Part shown: piece after piece, positions 35,388-44,570 of the stretch
Layout of the letters: every line of letters starts with the position of its first letter
How positions within the stretch are numbered: position 1 is the first letter of the stretch
DNA from: G963676655 sp963676655
GTDB lineage: Bacteria > Verrucomicrobiota > Lentisphaeria > Victivallales > Victivallaceae
Length of the DNA: 64,000 nucleotides
Direction: 5' to 3'
Assembly: GCA_963676655.2 (NCBI GenBank)
Contig: CAXXKX010000003.1
Coordinates: forward strand, 2,728,001-2,792,000
The notes under the pieces: generated by a model
What the model saw: the letters and a program-made list of their open reading frames with translations, nothing else
Told to the model about the DNA's origin: nothing
Databases searched by the model: none
Translations under genes and position numbers: made by a program

Positions 35388-37856
35388 ATGCTGGACTTAA
35401 GATTTAAAAAGATACACATAGCTTATGCAATGCTGGTCATTGTCTTATTTGCTCCGCGGTTATACGCGGAGAGTGAAGTTGTGACCCAGATAAAAACCGA
35501 TATCGGTAAAAGAACGGCTTACCGTCAGCAGTATGAAGCCAAGGCGAATCTTTTATTTGGTCAGGGAAATAAGCTCTATGCGAAGAATAAATTTTCCGAA
35601 GCGATAGAGAAATACCTCGAAGCTGCCAGCGTGTATCGTCAATGCTCCAGCTATGAGACTGATTTTATCAAACAACGGGTAAAAAGCTGCCAGGAACAAA
35701 TATTTCAGTCCTATTTCCATTGGGCTTCCAGTATTGCGGAAAATGCAGCTCGCTTGAGTGAATCACATAAATTTGATGATGCAATAGCGTTGTGTAAGAA
35801 AGCTATGAAAGTATACCCTCCATGCAAGGCTCAAATGGAGGACCGCATAAAACAGTATGAAAAGCAAAAATCTCAGTTGGCATACTCCAACAGGGTTTCT
35901 CCTGACAAGGTAATTCCTGACAAAGAGAACAGGGACTATCAGATTGCGGTTCTGATCAGACAAGGAGATGAACTGGTTAAAGGCGGACGGCTGAAAGAAG
36001 GTCGGAATAAATATGAACAGGTTGTAATTATTGATCCTTACAATTCCAGAGCGATTGAACGAATTCGCAGTGTTAACATCAAGATCGATGAATTTGCCCG
36101 TAAGAAAATGTTTGCCACTTTTAAAAATCGTATGAATGAAGCTGTTTGGAAGGGCGTTCTTTCCAGAATGCCTGATCAGCTTGACGGTGATAAAGATGTT
36201 ATTCAGAATCCGGTCAGAAAGATTACGGCCCAGGATGCGATTCGTCAGAAACTTAATAATATCATCATTCCAAAAATTACTTTTGACGAAGTTACGGTTC
36301 CTACCGCGATTAAGTATCTGAAAGAGACCAGTAAGCAGCTTGATCCGGAAGGTAATGGAATTAATATTTTCTTGCGCTTAACCGCCGGGCTTGATGTTGT
36401 CAAGGCTTCCGAAGCTTCAGCGGTGGATACTGCTGCAGCAAATAGAGCTCCAGGAGGAGCTCCTGAAGATGCTGGAGCAGGACCGGGCGGAGTTCTCGAT
36501 GATGGGGCAGGAGCTGCCCCGGCGGCCCAGCCTGCCGCTGCTGCACCGGCTTCATCCGAAGCCGCGACAGAGCGGACTATTACTATGGCGATCAGCAATA
36601 AATCACTGTATGAAGCTATTAAATTGATTTGTCAGGCTGCCGGACTGAAATTCAGAATTGAAAAATACGCGGTTGTCATAGCAGACCGTCAAGTGCCGCT
36701 TGATGACTTGGAGACTCATATTTATCCGGTTGAAAAAGACGCTATTGATTCGGTCGGAGGTGATGACGCGAATGCGGTCAGAGTTTACTTTGAAGAGCGC
36801 GGTATCAATTTCCCGATGGGGTCCAGAATTGTTTTTGACAGCGGGATCAGCCGGTTGATTGCGACTAATACTCCCGATAACTTGCGGAAGATTGAGGAGA
36901 TTATTCAGGATGAATTGAACTCGGTTGATCCGCAGGTTGAAATCCAGGTCAAATTTGTTGAAATATCTCAGAATGATGCATTGGAACTTGGTTTCCAGTA
37001 TACTTTTGCCCGTCAGCAGAACGCAAAAGGAAGCAGAAAATGGGAGTTTGAACCCAGTGAAAATGTTACTCGTACCGGTCTTAGCGGCAGAACCGACAAT
37101 GTTTTGACTTATCTTGGACCAATGAAAAACGGAACTCTGGATAATGATGGCTGGCAATATGCGTTTTCAGTCAATGCTCTGGATCAGATTGATTCGACCG
37201 ATATTTTATCTTCTCCCCGCATTGTGACTATGAATGGTCAGCAGGCCAGTATCCGAATGATTACTGAACGCTACTTCCCGGATGAGTGGGGTGAAGCCAC
37301 ATTTGCCACTACGACAAGCAGCACTACTTCCGGGACTTCGACAAGCTCTTCAACCTTTACCACTTATGTCAGCGGATTGCCGGAATTTGGCGATGCGGAA
37401 GAAGAAGGTATTACTTTGGTTGTTACTCCTGAGGTTGATGCGGACCGAAGAACTATCTCTCTTACCCTGAATCCGAGAATATCTCTTCAGACAGGCTGGA
37501 CTGACTACAGTTACCAGGTAACAATCAATGAAGGCGATACTCCTGTTACATATACTCAAACGTTAAAAAAGGCTGAAATTGCCGAACGTATAGTAAGTAC
37601 TAAAGTCAGTGTTCTCGACGGTGAGACAATTGTCCTTGGCGGAATTATCAGTGACGTACTTACCGAACGTTACGACAAAGTTCCTGTCCTGGGTGAATTG
37701 CCGCTGGTTGGCCGTTTTTTCCAGTCTCGAGGCTTGCAGGCTGAAAAAACAAATCTTTTGATCTTTCTTACTTGCAGATTAATCAAACCGGATGGGTCAT
37801 TGTTAAATCCGGATACTGTTGTTCGCGGTAAACCTGATTTCTTTGGCCGCCGCTGA
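35388..37856 (+). CDS. Secretin (GspD/PilQ superfamily), second divergent copy
   Basis: 822 residues with a signal peptide (IAYAMLVIVLFAPRLYA). The layout parallels the first copy: a helical TPR-like region (residues 45-235, LFGQGNKLYAKNKFSEAIEKYLEAA), N domains (LYEAIKLICQAAGLKFRIEKYA; LRKIEEIIQDEL) and a C-terminal secretin domain (VSVLDGETIVLGGI, ELPLVGRFFQ). The two proteins differ in most residues and in linkers: here an Ala/Pro/Gly-rich linker (about 345-395) replaces the poly-Gly. Starts 46 bases after copy one with GGAGGAAA upstream. Two co-expressed secretins could form a mixed ring, stacked channels or serve two substrates. Confidence 0.92.
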   Translation: MLDLRFKKIHIAYAMLVIVLFAPRLYAESEVVTQIKTDIGKRTAYRQQYEAKANLLFGQGNKLYAKNKFSEAIEKYLEAASVYRQCSSYETDFIKQRVKSCQEQIFQSYFHWASSIAENAARLSESHKFDDAIALCKKAMKVYPPCKAQMEDRIKQYEKQKSQLAYSNRVSPDKVIPDKENRDYQIAVLIRQGDELVKGGRLKEGRNKYEQVVIIDPYNSRAIERIRSVNIKIDEFARKKMFATFKNRMNEAVWKGVLSRMPDQLDGDKDVIQNPVRKITAQDAIRQKLNNIIIPKITFDEVTVPTAIKYLKETSKQLDPEGNGINIFLRLTAGLDVVKASEASAVDTAAANRAPGGAPEDAGAGPGGVLDDGAGAAPAAQPAAAAPASSEAATERTITMAISNKSLYEAIKLICQAAGLKFRIEKYAVVIADRQVPLDDLETHIYPVEKDAIDSVGGDDANAVRVYFEERGINFPMGSRIVFDSGISRLIATNTPDNLRKIEEIIQDELNSVDPQVEIQVKFVEISQNDALELGFQYTFARQQNAKGSRKWEFEPSENVTRTGLSGRTDNVLTYLGPMKNGTLDNDGWQYAFSVNALDQIDSTDILSSPRIVTMNGQQASIRMITERYFPDEWGEATFATTTSSTTSGTSTSSSTFTTYVSGLPEFGDAEEEGITLVVTPEVDADRRTISLTLNPRISLQTGWTDYSYQVTINEGDTPVTYTQTLKKAEIAERIVSTKVSVLDGETIVLGGIISDVLTERYDKVPVLGELPLVGRFFQSRGLQAEKTNLLIFLTCRLIKPDGSLLNPDTVVRGKPDFFGRR

Positions 37857-37867
37857 TAAAATTTGTT

Positions 37868-38800
37868 ATGAATATTTTGTATAAGAGGCAAGCTGTAGGC
37901 TTAGCCTCTTTTTTTATTTTAAGTATTTTCTTTTTGTTCTTTGCAGGCTGTTCCCGCTCCCCGGTTAAAGCTCCGGTTATTGACGCAGAGTTGGCATATT
38001 CTCTGGCTTTAAAGTTGGCCTCTCACGGTTCAAGGCCATCTGGTAGCGCGGCTCTGTTGAAACAGGCGGAGTTCATTAAAAGCAAAGCGGTTGAATTTGG
38101 CGCGAAGAGCGATATTATTGCTTTTTCAGATAATACTCCCGATGGGCTTGTCAAGTTCTATAATGTTGAGGCTCGGATCTCCGGCAAAGTAGACGAATTT
38201 ATTGTTATCGGCTGTCATTACGATACAAAGAAATTGCTGTCCATTCCCGATTTTTCCGGTGCTAACGATGGAGCTTCCGGCGCGGCTTTATTATTGTCGA
38301 TGATAAAAGCTGCGGCTGCTCATAAGCCTCAGCCTTACTACTCATTGCGGTTTGTCTTCTTTGACGGGGAAGAGTGTATTAACAACTATTCTGAGCATGA
38401 TGGTTTACATGGAAGCAGATTTTATGCAGAACAATTGAAAAAGCATAATATGGTTGAAAAATGTCGTGCGGTGATTATTGCCGATATGATAGGCGATAAA
38501 GACTTGCAGATTGCAATCCCGACCGACAGTGATCCGTTGCTTGGGAAAGCTATAATACAAAGTGCTGCTAAACTTAAATACGAATCCTTTTTTACCCCCG
38601 GCCGGCAAGAGATGATCGATGATCATACGCCTTTCCAGAAAATAGGAATCCCGGCAATAGATGTAATTGATTTTAATTATGGACCGGGAAATTCCTGGTG
38701 GCACACTTCCGAAGACACAATTGATAAGTTAGACAAGCATAGTTTCAAAGTTGTTGGCGATGTTATTCTGGATATGGTCTGGCAAATGCCGGAAAAATAA
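37868..38800 (+). CDS. Glutaminyl-peptide cyclotransferase, animal-type (M28-like) lipoprotein
   Basis: 310 residues. A lipoprotein signal ends in FLFFAGC (Cys 28). The M28-type zinc site is complete: GCHYDTK (His near 117), GANDGASG (Asp), FDGEE (Glu pair), IADMIGD (Asp) and WWHTSEDT (His). The segments DGLHGSRFYAEQL, DDHTPFQKIGIPAIDVIDF and SWWHTSEDTIDKL match animal-type glutaminyl cyclases more closely than aminopeptidases. It would convert N-terminal Gln/Glu to pyroglutamate on exported proteins in the periplasm. The ATG lies 12 bases after the secretin stop, and an intrinsic terminator is embedded in its first 18 codons, so read-through would be limited. An M28 aminopeptidase is the alternative. 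Confidence 0.82.
   Translation: MNILYKRQAVGLASFFILSIFFLFFAGCSRSPVKAPVIDAELAYSLALKLASHGSRPSGSAALLKQAEFIKSKAVEFGAKSDIIAFSDNTPDGLVKFYNVEARISGKVDEFIVIGCHYDTKKLLSIPDFSGANDGASGAALLLSMIKAAAAHKPQPYYSLRFVFFDGEECINNYSEHDGLHGSRFYAEQLKKHNMVEKCRAVIIADMIGDKDLQIAIPTDSDPLLGKAIIQSAAKLKYESFFTPGRQEMIDDHTPFQKIGIPAIDVIDFNYGPGNSWWHTSEDTIDKLDKHSFKVVGDVILDMVWQMPEK
37883..37920 (+). terminator. Strong intrinsic terminator inside the next gene's signal-peptide codons
   Basis: AAGAGGC-AAGC pairs with GCTT-A-GCCTCTT around a 5-base loop (37883-37910) and is followed by a T-run ending at 37920. It lies 27 bases after the second secretin's stop, hence a good terminator for the operon, yet it falls within codons 6-18 of the following lipoprotein. 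Confidence 0.8.
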
Positions 38801-38897
38801 CTGTGGTGATTTCTGCGTAAAGTTTGAATGCGGGCATAATCGTGATATATTAAGATATAAGTTTATAATTTTTTACTAGTTAGAATGTTGAGTTCAA

Positions 38898-39896
38898 ATG
38901 ATTAAATCAGTTTTTTTATGTGACAGCCCGTCAAAATTGATGGAAGTATATGCTGACGGTCGGATTGAACGTATATGTGCCTTGACCGACTGCTGCCGGG
39001 ATATAATCACTACAGAAACGTTTAATGATTACCTTGAAACTCTGCGCGAAGCGGAAGTTGTTTTTTCCACCTGGGGTATGCTTTCATTTACGGATGAGAT
39101 GTTTCAGTGCATGCCGAAGTTGAAGGCGGTCTTTTATGCGGCTGGTTCAGTACGTGGTTTTGCCGAACCAATGATCAGGCATGGTGTCCGGGTCAGCAGT
39201 GCCTGGAACGCTAATGCGGTTCCGGTCGCAGAGTTTACGGTCGCCCAGATCATCCTTTCATGCAAGCGATATTTTGCCAACTCTCAAGCCTGTAAAATCC
39301 CGGAACGACGCTTAAGCGGAGATTTTCCTGTCGGTCTTGGCGGTTTTGGCGAAACCGTTGCTTTAATCGGCTGTGGTATGATCGCCAGAAATGTTATCAG
39401 GATTCTTGATTCTTTCTGCGTCAACATTGTGGTTGTTGATCCTTATCTTTCAGATGCGGATGCATCTGCCCTCGGAGTAAAAAAGGTTTCATTGGAAGAG
39501 GCTTTTGCCAAAGCCTATGTCGTCAGTAATCATTTGCCGAATATACCTTCCACTGTCGGCTTGCTTAAAGGAGAACATTTTGCCAGCATGCGTGAAGGTG
39601 CGACATTTATCAATACCGGACGCGGGGCGCAAATCGTTGAGCCTGAATTTATTGATGTATTGGCAAAGCGTCCTGATATTACAGCTCTGCTTGATGTTTC
39701 CGATCCGGAACCGCCGAGGAAGGGTTCAGAATTCTATGCTCTGCCGAATGTCAATCTTTCCAGTCATATTGCCGGATCGCTGGGGAATGAACTGGTTCGG
39801 ATGGCTGACAGCTCCATCGCGGAATTTAAACGCTGGAGTATCGGCGAACAAATGCTCTATGAAGTGTCCGCCGAGATGCTCAAGAATATGGCCTGA
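38898..39896 (+). CDS. D-isomer-specific 2-hydroxyacid dehydrogenase family protein
   Basis: 332 residues. Two-domain fold with the substrate domain at both ends and an NAD domain at about 105-285: VALIGCGMIARNVI (nucleotide loop), VVDPYLSD (Asp after strand 2), FINTGRGAQIVE (catalytic Arg), ALLDVSDPEPP (near the catalytic Glu position) and LSSHIAGS (catalytic His). It probably reduces or oxidises a 2-keto/2-hydroxy acid, with substrate unknown. Single plus-strand gene whose stop is 3 bases from the converging GSCFA gene. Confidence 0.9.
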   Translation: MIKSVFLCDSPSKLMEVYADGRIERICALTDCCRDIITTETFNDYLETLREAEVVFSTWGMLSFTDEMFQCMPKLKAVFYAAGSVRGFAEPMIRHGVRVSSAWNANAVPVAEFTVAQIILSCKRYFANSQACKIPERRLSGDFPVGLGGFGETVALIGCGMIARNVIRILDSFCVNIVVVDPYLSDADASALGVKKVSLEEAFAKAYVVSNHLPNIPSTVGLLKGEHFASMREGATFINTGRGAQIVEPEFIDVLAKRPDITALLDVSDPEPPRKGSEFYALPNVNLSSHIAGSLGNELVRMADSSIAEFKRWSIGEQMLYEVSAEMLKNMA

Positions 39897-39899
39897 TCG

Positions 39900-40778
39900 T
39901 TACCTTTTTTTGTTGGGGCGGTGGGCAGACGCTTTAGCGTTTTTAACTCCTTCTTCAAGCTTTCTAACCGCATCTTTGCTGAACCAGGTTTCCGCAAATC
40001 TCTGGAAGATTATTTCTGCTGCCTGCTCTGTGGGATGACACATGTCTTCTTTGTAAAAACGATAGTCGCGCAGTTCGTCATTCAGTATTTCGTAAGACGG
40101 GAAATAGCCGCAGCATTCCGCATTGGTGTCAACGCACTGCCGGATTGCCGCCAGCAAATTAGCCTTGCTCCGTGAATTCAGAACCGGGTCACCCGGGTAG
40201 TGTCTGACCGGAGACATGGTAAACAGTACCCGGCATTTCGGGTTGAGCTTGTGAACATCGTCTACTGCGGTCTGCAGCATTTTTAAGTTTTGATCATAGC
40301 TCAGCAGGCGCTGCTCAAACCGGTTGTTCGGTACTTTGTGACAGTTCGCCACAATCTTAGCGGTATCGCGCAGAACATAAATTACAGACGAAGATGGAGT
40401 AAGGATCAGCAAATCCGCTTCACGCAAGGTTTCCCTGAAGCGGCGGAGCGAGTAATTTGCTTTACTGAGTGATTTCGATAAAGTCTTTTCCGCGAACTGA
40501 CCATGCAAACTCCAGTTATGCCAAAGCCCGTCATATTCAAAAAAATCGTTTTTTTCAAAATACTTCTCCCGGCATACCCGCAACAGGGATTCAGCGATTG
40601 AAGCGGAGTTATAGACGATCCCGCAGGGATTCCGTTGTCCGGCAAAGCCGCTCTCATGCAGTCTTTCCAATACATTCTGGGCAAAGCAGGAGCCTATACC
40701 GGCTATTATTGCTTCAGATGCGAGCTGATTTTGCTCTGCGGGTATTTGAATTGGTGTACTGAGTTTGATTGTTTTCAT
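39900..40778 (-). CDS. GSCFA-domain protein
   Basis: 292 residues with the defining IGSCFAQNV segment (near 28-36), LLILTPSSSVIYV, FTMSPVRHYPGD (Ser/His region) and a late DMCHPTEQAAEIIF, together resembling an SGNH-hydrolase-like fold with Ser, Asp and His in order. The domain family is annotated but its activity is unknown; an acyl- or acetyl-ester hydrolase/transferase is plausible. Third gene of the AICAR transformylase-recD2 operon, 12 bases after recD2. Confidence 0.85.
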   Translation of the reverse strand: MKTIKLSTPIQIPAEQNQLASEAIIAGIGSCFAQNVLERLHESGFAGQRNPCGIVYNSASIAESLLRVCREKYFEKNDFFEYDGLWHNWSLHGQFAEKTLSKSLSKANYSLRRFRETLREADLLILTPSSSVIYVLRDTAKIVANCHKVPNNRFEQRLLSYDQNLKMLQTAVDDVHKLNPKCRVLFTMSPVRHYPGDPVLNSRSKANLLAAIRQCVDTNAECCGYFPSYEILNDELRDYRFYKEDMCHPTEQAAEIIFQRFAETWFSKDAVRKLEEGVKNAKASAHRPNKKR

Positions 40779-40790
40779 CTATTATTATCC

Positions 40791-42998
40791 TTAGTTAATT
40801 TTTCCGGTCAAACGTTCAAGCAGCAGGGTGCAGCGCGGCCGAAGACGACTGTTGCCTACTGCCATTGAGACAGCTTTGCGACTGCCGATAAGCACCAGCA
40901 GCTTTGCGGCCCTGGTCATGGCCGTATAGAGCAAATTGCGTTGCAGCATCATATAATGCTGACTGAGCAGAGGAACGATTACGGCCGGAAACTCGCTGCC
41001 TTGTGATTTATGAATGGTTATCGCGTAAGCCAGATTAATTTGCTCAGCATCGGCAAAGTCATACTCCACCGGGCGGCTCTCAAAAAAGATCGTGAATGTC
41101 TTCTTATTAGGATCGATCGTGGCTATTCGGCCCATGTCGCCGTTAAAAACATTTTTATCATAATTGTTTATGGTTTGGATAACTTTGTCTCCGGCTTTGA
41201 AAGTACGTTCGCCGATTTTAAACTGCGGACGCGGACCCGGAACCAGTTTTTCCTGGAGCAGATGATTCATATTTATCGTACCGCATGATCCCCGGTTCAT
41301 CGGGGTAAGTATCTGAATCTCACGAATCGGATCGAAGCCGAAACGTTGCGGAATGCGGTCACAAACCATGGTCATAATCTTTTCGGTAACTTGTTCCGGG
41401 TCGTCTTCACTGATCCAGTAGAAATCGCTGATTTCACCTCTTGGCGGTGGTTTCAGGTTAGGCATCTTCCCATGATTTACCTGATGCGCGTTAATAATGA
41501 TAGAACTGCCGGCGCCCTGACGGAATATCTGCGTTAATGAGGTGACCGCGAAGAGACCGGACTTGATAAAACAGTCAAGAACCTTTCCCGGACCAACTGA
41601 CGGCAGTTGATCGGCGTCCCCGACCAGAATGACTGATGCGCCCGGTGGAACGGCCTGAAATAAGCTCAGGGCAAGTTGCAGGTCCAGCATCGACACTTCG
41701 TCGACAATCAGCAGGTCGCATTTAAGCGGGTTTTCCCGGTTATGAGAAAATGATCGCGACTCCGGTTCCCAGCGGAGTAAACGATGTATTGTCGCGGCGC
41801 TGGTATTGGTTGATTCAGACAAGCGTTGAGCCGCCCGCCCGGTTGGAGCCGCCAGGGATACTTTCAGTTTAGCGGCATTGGCGCGACGCACTATCTCGCT
41901 GACAACCGTCGTTTTGCCGACCCCGGGACCGCCGGTGATTATGCTCAACGGAGCCGCTGCGGACATTTGTACCGCATGCAGCTGTTCTTCGCTTAAATTT
42001 AATTTGGGACGGATGGGAATTCTTGCCATTCGGACCCCAGCATGATCTTGAACCGCGGACAGAGACTGAATGATTTTCGGCAGCCATACTTCAGCCAGAA
42101 AAAGCGGCCGGCTGTATATCATCTTTTCGCCGCCCTGTTTGTATAAAGCTTGTTCGGCAACCAGCAGTTTTTTCTGGATAGCATAGTTCATGCCGTCGCT
42201 GGCCTGTTCGATATTCACATTTAAAAGATTGGCTGTATGCTCAAGGAATTTACTTTCAGGCAGACAGCAATGACCGTCCGAGGTTACTTCACTCATGACG
42301 TAATTTCCCCCGGCCGCCAGTCGCTCGATGTTATCGGGCTCGATCCCAAGTTTTGCGGCAATCCGGTCCGCCATCAGGAACCCGATGCCATGCACTTCGT
42401 CGGCCAGACGGTAAGGGTTGGATTTGACAATAGCCGCCGCGTCGTCGCCGTATTTTTTCAGCAGTTTGGCACAATAGGCAGGAGAGATGCCAAGTCCCTG
42501 TAGATAGATATAAATCGAATTCCGGTTGGCATGAGCGTCCCAGGCTTCCCGAATCTGTTTGGCGCGTTTTTTGCCGATTCCCTCAACCTGGGTCAGGCGG
42601 GAGGAATAACGTTGCAGGGTTTCCAGGGTTTTTTCGCCGAAGTGATCAACAATTTTTTCCGCGTATTTAGCGCCGATACCGGGTATCAGACCTGAAGCCA
42701 GGTAACGGCGGATACCTTCGGTGGATGCCGGCAGTACGTACCGGTATGAGTCGATGCGGAGCCGTTTTCCGTAATCTTTATGGTTTTCCCAATGACCGGA
42801 AGCCTCGATAAACTGTCCTTCAAGCGGACTATGCATCGGGCCGATCAAAACGTTCTCATTACCTTTGGAATCGACGACGCTGATTACGGCAAATGAACCG
42901 TCATCGCTGCTGAATACAACCTTCCGGATCTCGCCGCGCACAAAGTGTTCGGCCAGACCCGTAAGATTTTGCTCGTCATTTCCAGCCATCAAGGACAT
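40791..42998 (-). CDS. recD2: RecD2-like ATP-dependent DNA helicase
   Basis: 735 residues from the ATG at 42998, chosen because it starts 7 bases after the preceding stop; the frame is open further upstream inside that gene. N-terminal OB-like domain, helix-hairpin-helix repeats (GLIPGIGAKYAEKIVDHFG, VEGIGKKRAKQI, HGIGFLMADRIAAKLG), then SF1B helicase motifs: ITGGPGVGKTTV (Walker A), LLIVDEVSML (Walker B), GDADQLPSVGPG, the C-terminal IHKSQGSEFPAVIVP and LLYTAMTRAAKLLVL. RecD2 unwinds 5'-3' and acts in repair outside RecBCD. Lies between the AICAR transformylase and GSCFA genes. Confidence 0.93.
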   Translation of the reverse strand: MSLMAGNDEQNLTGLAEHFVRGEIRKVVFSSDDGSFAVISVVDSKGNENVLIGPMHSPLEGQFIEASGHWENHKDYGKRLRIDSYRYVLPASTEGIRRYLASGLIPGIGAKYAEKIVDHFGEKTLETLQRYSSRLTQVEGIGKKRAKQIREAWDAHANRNSIYIYLQGLGISPAYCAKLLKKYGDDAAAIVKSNPYRLADEVHGIGFLMADRIAAKLGIEPDNIERLAAGGNYVMSEVTSDGHCCLPESKFLEHTANLLNVNIEQASDGMNYAIQKKLLVAEQALYKQGGEKMIYSRPLFLAEVWLPKIIQSLSAVQDHAGVRMARIPIRPKLNLSEEQLHAVQMSAAAPLSIITGGPGVGKTTVVSEIVRRANAAKLKVSLAAPTGRAAQRLSESTNTSAATIHRLLRWEPESRSFSHNRENPLKCDLLIVDEVSMLDLQLALSLFQAVPPGASVILVGDADQLPSVGPGKVLDCFIKSGLFAVTSLTQIFRQGAGSSIIINAHQVNHGKMPNLKPPPRGEISDFYWISEDDPEQVTEKIMTMVCDRIPQRFGFDPIREIQILTPMNRGSCGTINMNHLLQEKLVPGPRPQFKIGERTFKAGDKVIQTINNYDKNVFNGDMGRIATIDPNKKTFTIFFESRPVEYDFADAEQINLAYAITIHKSQGSEFPAVIVPLLSQHYMMLQRNLLYTAMTRAAKLLVLIGSRKAVSMAVGNSRLRPRCTLLLERLTGKIN

Positions 42999-43005
42999 AC
43001 CTGAA

Positions 43006-44124
43006 TTAGTGGTGTGAGAATATCCGTTCCGGAGCGTGATACAGCGCGCAGCCAAGCTCATTAGCCCGCTTGATAACATCAGCGTCGCGCAGTGATCCGG
43101 CCGGAGCTATGATTGCCGTAATTCCGGCTTCGGCGGCGGTTTCAACCCCGTCCGGGAACGGGAAGAAGCCGTCACTGGCCATGACCGCTCCATCAAGACT
43201 TTCTGAGCCCTGATATTTTTCTTTAAATTTGATGATAGCCTGTTCCACCGCGCCGACACGATCCTGTTCGCCGGTTCCGACGGACAAGGTCTGGCCGTTG
43301 GCGGCAATGACAACGCCGTTGGAACGAACGTTCAAATTGACATACCACGCAAAAAGTAGATCGGCAAGCTGCTCGGGAGACGCGTCAATTTCCGATACCT
43401 GGGCTCCGGCACGCTTATTTTCCGCAGCGGCTTTTTTGATATCCGCAACGGAGTGCAGGGCGGTTAACAACGGCGCCGCTACCACGGCGGAACCATCCGC
43501 CAGGATCTTGACGGTATTAGCCTGGATTTCAGTTGCTTCGTCGACAAAGCGCGGGAGTTTCTTCAGGTCGCCGCAGCGGATAATGCGAATATGACTGTTG
43601 AGTTTAAAACGTTTCTGGTCGTTGAATACTTCAAGCGCTGCCGGCTCAAAATCAGGAGCGACGACGCATTCGACAAAAGTTCCCATAATTTCTTCAGCAG
43701 TGGCGACATCAACTTTGACGTTGAATGCGACTGCGCTGCCGAAAGCGGCCCGGGCGTCAGCGTCACGTGCTTTGATATACACGTCGCACAGGGATTCGTC
43801 GCCGCGCAGAACGGCGGCGCCGCTGGGGTTGACATGCTTCATAACCGCGCAACAGGGAGTATCGAAAAATTTAACGATGTTCAGGGCATATGAAATGTCT
43901 TCGAGGTTGGTTTGTGATAATCCGCTCTTTCCGGTTTTCAAAATTTCCATATCCCCGATCGGAGTTATCTGTCCGACCGGTTTGTAGAATGCCGCCGGCT
44001 GATGCGGGTTGGTGCCGTAACGCAGGTCTTCTACCTTGACGAATTCCCGCCCGTTGATAATGGTGGTTTCAGGAAAATCCCCGATGTTTTTTGAAAGATA
44101 CGAACTGCGATCGAGTTTAGCCAT
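43006..44124 (-). CDS. Stand-alone AICAR transformylase (PurH C-terminal domain only)
   Basis: 372 residues, equal to the formyltransferase half of bifunctional PurH (about 520). The catalytic segment is AVMKHVNPSGAAV (Lys-His kept; the usual NPCG reads NPSG). RDADARAAFGSAVAFN, LRYGTNPHQPAA and MASDGFFPFPDGVE are all present. It transfers a formyl group from 10-formyl-THF to AICAR. The IMP cyclohydrolase domain that follows in the pathway is absent, so another gene must supply it. First gene of a minus-strand operon with recD2 and the GSCFA gene. Confidence 0.92.
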   Translation of the reverse strand: MAKLDRSSYLSKNIGDFPETTIINGREFVKVEDLRYGTNPHQPAAFYKPVGQITPIGDMEILKTGKSGLSQTNLEDISYALNIVKFFDTPCCAVMKHVNPSGAAVLRGDESLCDVYIKARDADARAAFGSAVAFNVKVDVATAEEIMGTFVECVVAPDFEPAALEVFNDQKRFKLNSHIRIIRCGDLKKLPRFVDEATEIQANTVKILADGSAVVAAPLLTALHSVADIKKAAAENKRAGAQVSEIDASPEQLADLLFAWYVNLNVRSNGVVIAANGQTLSVGTGEQDRVGAVEQAIIKFKEKYQGSESLDGAVMASDGFFPFPDGVETAAEAGITAIIAPAGSLRDADVIKRANELGCALYHAPERIFSHH

Positions 44125-44174
44125 AATAGCCTGATCCTTATTTTATGTTAATGTTGTGAATATCAATAAAAAAA

Positions 44175-44202
44175 ACGCGCGGCAGCTTTCGGCGCCGGGC
44201 GT
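44175..44202 (-). terminator. Intrinsic terminator of the anti-sigma cassette
   Basis: On the minus strand ACGCC-CGGC pairs with GCCG-CGCGT around a GAAA-containing loop and is followed by a run of eight or more T. It lies 30 bases after the stop of the second STAS gene. Confidence 0.75.
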
Positions 44203-44231
44203 TTTCTGGTAAACGGCTTTATATGGGATTC

Positions 44232-44570
44232 TCAGCCCTGGAGAAAAGCCTTTGATTCTTCAACGGAATCAAAAATCTTGAAAATAGCTGAAAAACCGCT
44301 AATCTCGAAAACCTCTTTGACGTTCGGGGTTAAAGCCGCGAGAACGATCTTGCCGCCTTTCTGTTGCATTTTTTTGGCGACGACCAGTAATACCCTCAGG
44401 CCGGCGGAGCTGATATATTCCAGGCCGGAAAGATTGATCAATAAACGGGTGCTTTCCGCGTCAAGAATATGTTCCAGATCTTTTTGTGCATCGGTCGAGG
44501 AGCTTGCATCGAGGCGTCCTTCCACCTTGACGACGGCAAGTCCGTCTTCATGATTCTGGGTTATTTTCAT
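44232..44570 (-). CDS. Anti-sigma factor antagonist, STAS domain (RsbV/SpoIIAA-like)
   Basis: 112 residues, one STAS domain. VVKVEGRLDASSSTDAQKDL is the family start and LINLSGLEYISSAGLRVLL contains the regulatory Ser (ISSAGLR). Phosphorylation of that Ser by an RsbW-like kinase normally decides whether it can release a sigma factor or other target. Last gene of a three-gene cassette with a kinase and another STAS protein. Confidence 0.92.
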   Translation of the reverse strand: MKITQNHEDGLAVVKVEGRLDASSSTDAQKDLEHILDAESTRLLINLSGLEYISSAGLRVLLVVAKKMQQKGGKIVLAALTPNVKEVFEISGFSAIFKIFDSVEESKAFLQG

